A stretch of 64,000 bases of DNA from Leptodontidium sp. MPI-SDFR-AT-0119 (lineage: Eukaryota > Ascomycota > Leotiomycetes > Helotiales > Leptodontidiaceae), in the NCBI GenBank assembly GCA_020726505.1, contig JAHLEZ010000025.1, positions 62,001 through 126,000 on the forward strand, written 5' to 3'. The position numbers and the translations under genes are program-made. Under the pieces are notes generated by a model. That model was given only the letters and a program-made list of their open reading frames with translations, was not told where the DNA came from and made no database searches. Shown here in pieces: positions 36,403 through 47,200 of the stretch; the first letter of the stretch is position 1, and each line of letters starts with the position of its first letter.

Positions 36403-37107
36403 CAATTGCTTGCATAACGTGTGTCAGCGTCACCGATTTTAGCGAGCCTCACTAAACCCCTCGAATCCGCCCCAAATCCGAAGTAGGCACCTCACCCCGC
36501 CCCTTTAATTGATTATTAAAGCTTTAAAAAAGTCAATATAATAAAAATTTAACATAATATTAATATATATATTGATTTCTTTTATCCTTAAGATATAATG
36601 TAGAGGTGTAAAAGTTGAATAGGCGATTTTTAGCCTCGTGAGCTGGCTCTCGGTCGCAAATTTGAGCCGCAAACCTACGATTTTGGCCCCGAATATTACT
36701 TTATAACTACATGCAATTAATTATTATATGATTAACTTTAATTATTTTAATTTTTAGAAGCTCTTAATTATGTTTCGTGGTGTTAGAAGAGGGGGGTAAA
36801 TTCGAGGGTTTGCGGTTTAAATGTGTGACCGAGAGCCAGCTTGCGAGGGCTCGCGAGGGCTCGCGAGGCTGAAAATGCCATTTTCGCCGTTTTGTAATTG
36901 AAACCTTTAAATTACTTTTATAATACTTAAAAATATAATACATATACTAAAACTATGTTGGATTTCCATTATATTAACTTTTTTTCAGAGCTTTAATAAT
37001 TAATTAAGGGGCGGGGAGAGGTTCCTCCTCGCTGTCTCCCCGAGAATTTGAGGGTTGGTGAGGCTCGCTAAAATCGGTGACGCTGACACACGTTATACAA
37101 GCAATTG
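36403..37107. mobile_element. Fold-back MITE with TA target duplication
   Basis: A 705-bp non-coding element. The left arm begins CAATTGCTTGCATAACGTGT and the right arm, read on the other strand, begins CAATTGCTTGTATAACGTGT; the match continues through GTCAGCGTCACCGATTTTAG. Both ends are flanked by TA (36401-36402, 37108-37109). Inner arms also pair: CGTGAGCTGGCTCTCGGTC near 36640 with GACCGAGAGCCAGCTTGCG near 36828, so much of the element could form one long hairpin. TA duplication suggests mobilisation by a Tc1/mariner or pogo-type transposase. Confidence 0.8.
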
Positions 37108-37109
37108 TA

Positions 37110-37637
37110 TTTCTTTGCGGCATCTTTTAGCGTATATCTTGCGCGATTCATTGTATTGACACAATGCAGATATCCGGAACTCTGTTCCGTCTTTATGCTA
37201 TGCAATGCTGTGCACCGTTTAATTGAGTGCTTATACGATATCTTATTTATCTTTTTTCCACATACTTCTTGTTTTTAATAAGTTCTTGTTTATATATATA
37301 TATATATATATATTAAACATTTTTAAACCTTTTAAACCCCTTCCCGTACAATTTTTTTCCTTTTCTTTTTTTGTTATTATATTATTATATTAATAATATT
37401 CTTAAGGTGGGATTTTTCCCCCCTCTTAATTCTTTTTTAATTCCGGTCTTCTTTTGTTTTGAAAATACTTTTGATTATAAGCGAGGCCTTAATAATATTT
37501 AACACCCGACTCACTTACTTCATTTAAGCTAATCGTACCAGCTGAAATCTTGATAGTACTTAAATATAATCGGAGTTTAACTTAAGGGGTTATATATAAC
37601 CTTTTAAGTTTAAGTAATTAAAATCTAATTAGGAATA
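37110..37637. other. AT-rich spacer with (TA)n
   Basis: Composition drifts to AT-rich after the MITE. A (TA)11 microsatellite lies at 37291-37312. No gene seen. Confidence 0.5.
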
Positions 37638-37706
37638 TGTGAAAATAGGTGAGCCAATCAGAAGAGGGGAAGCGCAGTAGGTGAACACGTGATTAGAGAC
37701 AAGGTA

Positions 37707-38956
37707 CGGAAGGGGGTAGTAGGTGGGTCTCGTCCACCCCAGCAAGGCGGTGAGAATGATCGAAGGTACGAGAATACAGTGTCTTCAACATTAAATTAAT
37801 GCCTCTACCTAGTTAGTTAGTACTCATCAATCATTGTCATAATGCCTTGGACATACGATACACTTACTCGCGTACGGTTTAAGACCCTTCTTGAAGAGGG
37901 ATACTCTTAACGTGCTGCCGCTCGAAAGCTTAGTATCCCACGATCTTTAGCTCAGTATTTCCTCGAGAAACCAGACCGGTTATTAAAGCCTCCTGGCGCT
38001 TCTTCGAAGATATCGAATGCTTAAGTTGAAGAGATAATTAAGTGGTTTACAGGCCACTTTAATCGCCGTCAAATGAGCCTTAGATAGATTCGCGAGTAAT
38101 TTCATCTCGATTGTACAGATAAGACCTTACTAACTACTTTCACACGATACGGATATTACTATTATATACTTAATTATAAACTATTTGTGTCTGAAACTAA
38201 TAGATTAAAGAGGTAGACTTTTTCTATTGAAAACTGGGACCGTTCGAAGGAGTATTAGAAAAGGGGCCGTTTTATAAACGAAATAATTATAAGAATAAAT
38301 ATATTACGACGAAGAAAGATTCTACGAAAGCGAGGAGAGCGCCGGCGGCTTGATTATATTCAATTTACGTTTCATTCGAGTCATAAGTTAGTTATAGTAT
38401 AAGTAGCAATTAGATATAACTACAAGTCGAAGATATACTTTGTGTCTTACGAGGGCGAAAGCAAGGGATTTACACAACAGAAGTATACAGATTAAATTCT
38501 TCGAAGACTACTAAAAGAGATATTCGAGCAGCCAGGAGACTTCTTTTGCGTAGAAGATAATAGTAACGTTCACAGGAAAAAGGATATAACTAGAAACCAC
38601 GGACTGTGTAATACTGTCCGATTAGAGTATTATATATACTTTATTAATTAGCCTCCTTGTTCCCCTAATTTGAATCCGATTAAGAATATCTAGAGGCTTT
38701 TAAAGTAAAAGCTACGGAATAGAAACCCCCACGGAGGTTAGGATTTAAAGGACTTAAAAAGAGCTATTCTAGATATTTAGGAGAACGAGATCTCTATTGA
38801 CATGATTAATAAGTTTATTAATACTATGCCTCAGAGACTCGAGAAGGTCAGACTACGCAAAGGGGGTCCTTCGGGGTAGTAAATCATTACTGTAAATAGC
38901 TGTGAAAATGGCAGAAACCAAGAGGGTGGACGAGACCCATTTACTACCCCCTTACG
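37707..38956 (+). mobile_element. Tc1/mariner element, complete but mutated
   Basis: A 1250-bp element flanked by TA on both sides. Terminal inverted repeats of at least 33 bp share GGGTCTCGTCCACCC and AAGGGGGTAGTA, with three mismatches. It carries one transposase frame. It interrupts the family-C LTR at the sequence AATC-TA-CTTTG, as comparison with the intact copies shows. Confidence 0.9.
37842..38879 (+). pseudogene. Tc1/mariner transposase, RIP stops, frame preserved
   Basis: The frame from ATG 37842 to TAG 38879 is exactly 346 codons including stop, with no frameshift. It opens MPWTYDTLTRVRFKTLLEEG with a helix-turn-helix-like N-terminus. The DDE core is visible: FFCVEDNSNVHRKKD holds the second Asp block and PPCSPNLNPIKNI the third, where the consensus is SPNLNPIEN; the catalytic Glu has become Lys by a TG to TA change. 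About ten internal stops sit at former Gln, Trp or similar codons (for example GYS-stop-RAAARKL). All defects fit RIP. Family usual length is ~340 residues, so this was a full gene. Confidence 0.85.
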
Positions 38957-39230
38957 TAGATTGCTTGCTTGCTTAAGAGAAGAGCCATAAGGGCTCTTCG
39001 GTAGTTATATACAATATTAGCTTCTCTAGAAGCTTCGACGACTACGTAATCGATTACGTGGCTCTTACGGACTACGTAATTGAATACGAGAGTAATTTCC
39101 GGGTCGCGTAAGCAGTGGAGATTACTTCGGCTATTCTCCAGCGTAGAATCGGCACGAGTTACCGAAGTCAAATCTAACACGTTCTCCTCTCCAAACTATA
39201 CTCTAGCGACAACTGCGTTTAAAGAAGTTT

Positions 39231-39340
39231 CACTTAGTTTATAACGTCAAGTACTAACAATACCGGAACCATCGCTGCAATTTATCACTTAGTTTATAAC
39301 GTCAAGTACTAAGAATACCGGAACCATCGCTGCAATTTAT
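39231..39340. repeat. 55-bp tandem duplication
   Basis: Units 39231-39285 and 39286-39340 begin CACTTAGTTTATAACGTCAA and differ at one base (C or G). The second unit overlaps the 3' end of the piggyBac 2 frame, so the duplication copies the end of that gene or its flank. Confidence 0.9.
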
Positions 39341-40450
39341 CATAAAGAGGGTAGGGGCGTTATCGTTCCAAAGAGCCTGGACGACGTTATTATTAGGATT
39401 ACAAGCTGCAAAGAGAGCGTTATAAGGTATCCGGGTTCCTGGTTTCTTCGCATTTGCCTGGAAAGTCAAGAGCCTTTCGACAATACCGGCATCCCGTCTC
39501 GCTGTCCCAATAGCGCCAAAACCAAGCTCCCGTAGGTATATCATCAGCTTATTCGACACAAACAGGTTGTCTAGTAACACGATATAATTAGCCGGAGGGA
39601 GACGACATAACAGATGTGGTACTACAGCCTAAATACGATTTCCATTAAGGCCGGCACCCTATTCGTCTTTGGTCCACCAAGTGTCGCAGGAGCTCGCACG
39701 CCCTCTGGTCTGTTAGCACCTTTAGAATACCAGGTCCAGTGTAAAAAGTAACCTAATTGAGCTACAGCCCACACTTTGTAACCTGTCGGTACAGGCTTTG
39801 AAGGCACAGTAGTCGTCTCAAATGCTCGTCCTGTAAAGCGTTACATACACTCGTCCACAGCAAGGTTTCGGCCAGGGGTCTAGAGCTTAAGAGATACTCT
39901 TTAAACGTGGGAATTAAGTGGTTTTACCCTCTAAAATAACCGTAGTTTAGTGCCCGGGGATAGAGGGGCATAAAGACTAAACTCCGGTATAAAATCTCAA
40001 AGCGATTCTGTGATATATATTTACGAACGGCATATTGTGGGCCGTCTTCTTCTATAGTCTAATAGTCCTCAATTTAGTTCTTTATATGTAGCCCTATATA
40101 TATAAGAATTCTAAGGTAAACCTTAATCTCCAGAAGCGTAGTAGGGTACTAGCTGTTAGCACGAAAGAAAAGTTTAGGATCATTTAGTTCTTTGACTTTT
40201 AGATTAGTGTTTTCAACGATTTACTAAAGAATATCGTTTGTAAAGAAGAGAGAGAAGATAGTAAAGGGATTATTAGAAGTAATATATAAAAATAGGCTTA
40301 TCTAAGGCTGAAAATCAAGGCAGTAAAAAGAGATAAATAGTCCGGAACTCTCCTTAATCGGTTTTGCCTTAAGACGGAATATTCTACTAAGAAAGGGATT
40401 AGGTTACATATCTTCAGCCATCTTAAATGTAATTAATTTCTTGTTATTTA
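39302..40450 (-). pseudogene. piggyBac-type transposase 2, partial
   Basis: Minus strand. In order: NLAVDECM-stop-RFTGRAFE near 39870-39810 (first catalytic Asp; a TAA in place of a Gln codon), then KPVPTGYKVWAVAQLGYF, then LPPANYIVLLDNLFV at about 39600-39560 (second Asp) and LRELGFGAIGTARRDAGIVE. A one-base frameshift lies near 39650, between ..VPA and LNGNRI. The C-terminal part has PYNALFAACNPNNNVVQALWND. Upstream of 39.9 kb the sequence is more RIPed. It differs from the piggyBac at 29.2 kb and is much less mutated. Terminal repeats were not found. Confidence 0.75.
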
Positions 40451-40999
40451 AGTGTGTTATTGCATATCTAAGATATTAATTAAGAGTGTCAATAACCCCG
40501 TTACAAGGGGTAACACACCCCTACAACCCCTGAACGCTAAAAGTCGTATATGGCGGTTGATGGGATATTCTGGACACTACTTGGGTTAAGTTTTTGATAC
40601 GTATTTAGATAATCCCTCGCCTTTCGAGTATATTGAATTAGTTTATTTTCCTTTTCGACTTTCCCATTCAATAAATATAAACTAGTATAATAACGTTATT
40701 ACGAGAGGAGATAATAATAACTTCCTTCGGCTAGAGCTTATTAAAAAGAAAGTTTTCTTATACGTAACTTTTATATAAATTTAACTAACTGCTTAATTAC
40801 TGAACTAAACCCTTTCTTAATATTCTTACTAAAAAGCCTTCCTATGCCAATTCTCTCGAAACTTTCGCTTACACTTCGCATAAGCAGAACCTAAAATACA
40901 TTTAAGTGAAAATTAAAGCTCCCTAAATTATATTTAATATTAATATTATAAACTTAGAAGACGTATAAAGCGTAAATAATATACTCTTTATAGAAGGTA
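40451..40999. other. AT-rich spacer
   Basis: RIPed sequence between the piggyBac relic and the copia LTR. A CCCCGTTACAAGGGG inverted repeat near 40496-40510 may be a residual transposon end. No gene. Confidence 0.4.
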
Positions 41000-41217
41000 T
41001 GTCACGGTACATGGTTAGCGGCACCTCTTACGCGAGCCTACTGAACGGCCAGGCGTGCTTCCTACACACCCACAACTAGCTAAACCTACTTACTTTATAT
41101 ATATATAGTTAACTTTCCCCCTCTTAACGAGAGGGCAGAGCACTTCTTAATTAATCTTTTGCTCCCTACTACTTTACTAATTCTCACTTCTCTACTCTTT
41201 TAGTATTTTACGTGATA
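41000..41217 (+). repeat. 5' LTR of copia 1
   Basis: Starts TGTCACGGTACATGG, ends TTTTACGTGATA. It matches the right LTR over its full 218 bp with about 17 differences, all transitions as read by eye. A TATATATATA box lies in the middle. The terminal TA in place of CA is a RIP-type change. Confidence 0.9.
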
Positions 41218-43963
41218 GTTAAGAGCCATATAACTCTTAGAGCCCCGACAATTTATACTCAGTAAAATACTACTTTATATCTTCTTCTCTACTCTCTTTA
41301 ACGATCACCGCACGTCTTCACTTACGCTCTATTTCTAGGAAATCAACTATGGCCGACTTCAGAAGCGACCGCATTAAGGACCGGAAGGGCTAGACTAAAT
41401 TCAACATCGAATTTCAAGCTCAAGCGTATAACAGAGGCCTTTAGCCGCTCGTCGACCCTAATAGACCTAATGGTCCGTCTCTTACAACAAATCCACTAGT
41501 TTTTAACACAAAGACTGAGTTTCTTTAAAAGAAAAATACAAAACGATTAGACGGCGCACTGGTAATACTCTTTTCCGCAGTCGAATCTGAATATAATAGA
41601 GCCTTTAAGGTCTTTATTATCGAAAAGAGCGACTGGAGTAACGTAGTTATTAAATACAATCAACTCTACACTTAGGTTATTAACTATATTAACCCCTCAC
41701 TCTTCGAGATCATTTCCTTGACTCAAGTTAACGAGCGCACTTATACTATTCAGAAGATCGTACGGGAGCTTTACTAGTACTACGCCCCCTCTAAGGCCAC
41801 TAACCTACACGACATCGAATTAACTTATTCTCTCTTAATATAACAAGCTTACGACGGTCGTATTAATATTACAACTTAGTGCCGAAACTAGTTCCTGTCT
41901 TACTACGAGTGTAAATTAGCCGGTTCTAAGCTCGTTTTAGGACCCCTTACTACGGAAAGGTTCCTAAACGCCGTCGGAGCTAAATAAGACTTTGTTTTCG
42001 CTAAGAACCGCAAAGACGAGCTTATTATAAAGGACTAAGTACTTAAAAGCTAAACGGAAGTCAGGGAACTAAAACACTTCTTATTATACTACAGATTATA
42101 GTTTTAGCGAGTTATAAAAGACATAAAGTCTACTAAAAAGCACGGCCTTTACCTTAGAAACGGTATTTTTATAACCCTTAGTAGTAGACAAGATAAAGAG
42201 CACCACAAGTGCCCTTATATAATCACTTTCTCGGATCCAAATTCTAAATACTATTAGAAACTGACTACCTGTAATCGTTTTAAGGCCGCACTTTATAATT
42301 AAACTACCGGAAAGCACTAAGTGACTCTTAATTAAGCCGAGCTTATTCGAAAAGAAGTAAACAAACTAGAGTGGAGTGTTTTACGTAAGACCGTTTTAGT
42401 TAAGGAGCCAAGCAAGGTAAGAGCTGAGATCCCCAAAACCTCTAATAAACTTATTTTAAAGATTATATACGTTACTATAAACCCTTTAACTTTTTAGACC
42501 CTTAGTATATTCGCGCTTAATAACGGCCGACATCCGCTTTATTAGAGTACTCTTCTCGACAACTATAGTACTATACACGTAATTAATAATAAGTCTCTTT
42601 TAGTCCTAGGCTCTTTTATTCTGTCAAGTCACGAGGACGTAGTCGAAGCTAGTATATCTAGCCTACCCGTTATTAGTAGAAGTCGTCGTCTTTTAAAGAA
42701 CGCGCTTACTACTCTAGGAGGTATAATCGATTTAAAGCTCACGAATGTGGCAATTATTAAAGGTTTTTATATTAATATTATCTTAGAGGCAAGGCTCTTA
42801 AACGTAGGGCTATAAATTAATAGTTTTGACGCAACTTTACGTCTTAGGGAGCTCACTAATAGTAGTATTATACGTACTTTAGTTCAGAAGTATTAACTAA
42901 TTTTCTTTAAATACAAGAACACTTTAAATTACCTTGTTCTATTTATTTTATTAAGTAATACTAATATATTATTATATCCTACCCTTACGCGCACACTAAG
43001 ACCCTTTAGGAGATCGAGAGATTACCTTAAGTCACGCACAAATTTAGAAGAAGTATAACATGTGAGAGTAGGGCACCTTAGCCCTAAGGCTTTTTGTATA
43101 CTAATAGAGAATACTAAGAACGTCAAAATCAAGGGAATAAGTAGAGTTAAATGCGAGCACTACTTTATGGCTCAAGCTACAAATGTTAATTCTCGAAGGC
43201 CCTTAAAGAACGTATCTCCACGACTATTTTAAAGACTTACGTAGAACCTTTTCGACTACGACCCCGGTTACGACGGTTTTAATTAGTTACTCGTTATTAA
43301 AGACGAGTATAGTAGAAAAATCCTTGTCTTCCTGACTCTAAATAAATCATTGACAATAATATTAGAAATCCTGTAATTTGTCGATAATTAAATTAAACGG
43401 AAGTACGGCCTTTATATTTATATTTTAAAGTACGACAACGAGAAAGTAATAATCTCTCCTTATAGTATATCGAGATACTAAAAGTGGACTTAATAGTAAG
43501 GTATTTAAATCGAATTAAGTCCGACTTATACTCACGAACCGAATAGTCTCTTAGAGCGTGCCGGAAAGGAAATCATCGAAAAGTCAATTATAATATAAGC
43601 AGCTATAGGCCTCCCGGAAGCTCTTTAGCCAGAAGTTACTTAAGTAGTAGCGTTTTTATATAATATAAGCCCGCTAGAGAGTCGAGGCTAGAAATCGCTT
43701 AACGAGACCCTTAATACTTAGTTTCGCGGTTATTTCTGCTTTTACGACTTAGTTATAGTTAAGAAATTGACTATAGACCTTTAGCCGGACTGGAATAAGA
43801 TATACGCCTACGGATCGCGAGCTTACCCTTTAATTAAGGATCGGGAAGTAGGAAATAATAAACGAGCATTTAAGGTGCTCCCTAGAGCTTATATTAGCTA
43901 TTTTATTAGCTACGTTACTAATAATATATATAAGATCTAAGTACTAATTTTACACTAAGTTAT

Positions 43964-44212
43964 TGTGACGCTTGCCCTAGAAAGACGACAGTCACGTGTA
44001 ACTGACGCCTCACATATCAACACAAGAGACATATGACGATACTAAGCATCAACTTAGAATCTACAACTACAGAGGAAAGAAGGTAAGGAAAGAATAAGTC
44101 TATATACAAGAGGTTAGTATGCCTAGTACCATGGTAATCTCGGTACGTCCTGATCGGGCAGTACTAAGTGGAGCCGGTGGAAATGAGGCTCTGGGCAGCG
44201 ACAGTCGTCGCA
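43964..44212 (-). repeat. 3' LTR of gypsy 2
   Basis: Plus-strand ends TGTGACGCTTG and CAGTCGTCGCA. Compared by eye with the right copy it shows ten differences in 249 bp, every one a C/T or G/A transition, most at CpA sites. Confidence 0.93.
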
Positions 44213-47200
44213 CTACCCCCCCCTCCGGAAAAAGCTTGTCCTCGAGCGTTAGTCTATCTCCTTGTCACTATCGAGGTCGTCGTAGTCGTCAACACCATCT
44301 TCCTATGCTTTGATTTATTTAGGTAGCTTAGTAGGGGGTCCTACTTGCTCGGGGTGACTGAGGTGGAAGTCCCTGACTTTGTGCGGCGTATACTTGAGGT
44401 CAGAAGCGTCGTACTAGTCTAAATTAACGTCTTAATTAAGCTAAGTAACACGGTAAGATAGAGTCTTGCCCTTCTTACGGCAGGCAAGTACTTCTTCTAG
44501 TTCCTACTCATCGTCGCCTGTGATATTAATCAGCGGGGGGGCATCTTGTACTTGGCCTAGTAAGGGATCGTTAGGGTCCCGGCGAAGCTTACTAGCCGGA
44601 AAGACGTTGTGGACCTTTATACTCGCTAGTAATTCTAGGCGGTACGAGTGTCCTACCTTCTCGAGCACTCTAAATAGTCCATTAGTTAGCATATCTAACT
44701 TCTTAGATAGACGGAGTGTCTTGAAGTAGCGCATGTCGAGCCAGACTAGGCTGTCTTTATTAAAGTCGATATTGCGGCGAGAGGCGTTGTAAGACCTGGC
44801 CATCTTGGCTTGGGCCACAGTGAGGTTCGATCGAGCTATGTCTTAAGCTTTCTTATGGCGTTGGGCATAGTCAATGGCTTATTGAGTGTTTAACTTATTA
44901 GCGGGGGTAGCTGAGTCTGGCAAGTTAATTTTCTAGTCCTAATCTGTGCGTAGTGTATATCTATGGACTACTTTAAATAGAGAGAGTCCCCCTAGGGAAT
45001 CGTGTGGGAGGGACATCTGGGCGTAGTCTATAATAGGGAGGTACTCTGACTAGTCGTCTTAGTAGTACGTAACGAAAGGTCGGAGTCGTTTCTGTAGGTA
45101 TTAGTTATATACTTCAGTCTGGCCATCTGTTTGTGGGTGATTAGCAGCGGACAGCTGTCTCTTAGTTCTGAGGATCTTGCCTAAGGCGGTCCAAAACTTA
45201 GATATAAACTGGGGGCCTCTATTAAAAGTGATAGTCAATGGGGCTCTAAAGTAGTGATATATATAGTAAATATATATAATGGCTAGCTTCCGAGCATCTG
45301 TCGTCTTCTGGCAAGGGATACTAATAGCTTGTTTACTGAATCTATTAATAAAGACGAGGACGTTATCGAATCTATGCTTGTCTTTAGTAAAGGAGTAGTA
45401 GTCCACGGTGATATGTTCCTATGGTCTAGACGGAACGGGGAGAGGATAGAGGAGCCCTGGCTTTTTATCTCGGGGGACTTGAATTCGTCGGCAAGTATAA
45501 TAGTTACAGTAGTATTGCTGGACTGTCGACGTGATTCTGTGCCACTAGTACTGAGAGGAGAGCATTTAGATCGTCTTCTTAGCACTAGGGTGCGCTGTAG
45601 TGACTCGATTATGGACCTCTCGTATAAGGAGGGTTCAGAGGTGATCGACATCAGGGACTAAGAGGCGGCCGTCGTGGAGCAAGAGGTCACCCTCCAGGCT
45701 AAGTTTACCTAGAGAGCTTGATATAGCTTGCTTACGTAGAGCCTATAGGGAAGGAGTAGTACGATTAGCCTCTAAGATTTGCTATACGACGGAGAATGTT
45801 GGTGTGAGGGCAGCGAGCTCAACGTCGGCCACTAGCGCGTTAGCGTCGTTAGGCGGCCGTAACTCTATAGACAGTAGGCTAGAGTCAACTTAGTCTTAGC
45901 GTAAAAGTTGTTAAAGGCGTTGAGTCTTCTTCGCAGAGTTCTATTGATCTAACTCGTCTAGCTTGCGGGAGAGTACGTCTACTAGGGGGTTATAGATTCT
46001 AAGGCGGTACGTGATTATAAAATTATAGTCTACTAGAAGCTCTACCTATCGTGCTTGTCTAGTATTCAATTACTTAGAGGTCATGAAGTATTCTAAGGCC
46101 TTGTAGTCTATCACGACATAGACTTAGTAGGGGGCTCTTATTAACTCAGCACGCTAGTGCCTAAAGGATTTAATGATAGCTAGCATCTCTTTGTCGTGTA
46201 CTGCGTAATTGAGCTTAATAGGTAGTATAGTCTTTAAAAAGAAAGTAACAGGGAATTAGTCGTCGCCGTGTTATTAAGAAAGGACTCCGGCTATAATACT
46301 ATTACTAGTATCCGTCTTTAGGAGGCAGGGTAAATCTTGTCAGTAGTGTCTCAAGAGAGGTATGGACGTGAGAGTATGTTTTAGGAGGTCGAAGGCGCCT
46401 TCGCATTTTGCGGTAAAGCGGAAGGGAACGTTATTCTTAGTTAGCTGAACAAGAGGTTTTACTATAATACCGTAGTCGCGGATAAATCTCTAGTAAAAGT
46501 TACAAAAACTAAGGAAAGACTACACACCTTTGATAGAGCTAGGGTAAGTCTACTCACGAACGATAGAGACCTTCTCGGGATTAACTTTTAGGCCAGAAGT
46601 TGATATAATAAATCTTAAGTACTTAATTTATATTACTTTAAACTCACACTTCTTTAAGTCGGCCTGTAGCCCAGCGTCGTTAAGGCGTTAAAGCACTTTT
46701 TTGACGTGGAGTTAGTGTTATAAGGGGTCCTTAGAGTATATAAGAATGTCGTCTAAGTACGCTATATAGAAATCATTAAGGTAATCGAAGAGAATATCGT
46801 TTATGTAACGCTAGTAGGTAGTAGGGCTATTAGTTAGGCTAAATAGAAGAACTTTGTACTTATATACGCCGTATCTCGTGTAGAAGGTAGTGTACTCCTC
46901 TAATACTGGGTCCATTCGGATTCAGTGGAAAGCTTGACGAATGTCTAATTTAGTGAAGATGCGAGCGTTAGTTATACGAGCTAGGGTCTCATTAATTAGA
47001 GGTAAGGGGTATCAGTCCTTCTAAGTGAGGGAATTTAGCACCCAGAAGTTAATACATAACCGTAGGGAGCCATTCGGCTTCTTAACGAAGAGAATAGGGG
47101 CCGCGAATAGTACTTGAGACGGCTTAATAAATCCTTTGTCTAAGTTATCCGTGATATATTCTTTGACAGCCTTAAGTTCTTCGGTCGATATCTTATATAA

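Larger units (their letters stand above)
37638..39179 (-). repeat. Family-C LTR split by a Tc1/mariner insertion (copy 2)
   Basis: Minus-strand copy of the 289-bp LTR: 37638-37706 carries its 3' end (TGTGAAAATAGGTGAGCC) and 38957-39179 the rest, ending AATCTAACA. Removing the 1250-bp insertion plus one TA restores a contiguous ~290-bp LTR. Flanking pentamers (GAATA, CGTTC) do not match. Confidence 0.85.

Noticed and set aside
36233..36452. 69-codon frames on both strands near the MITE
   Set aside because: They run into the MITE terminal repeat and overlap each other antisense; no domain content.
38944..39180. 78-codon frame (also 92 codons at 63357)
   Set aside because: They are translations of the family-C LTR, not proteins; the same text appears in each LTR copy.
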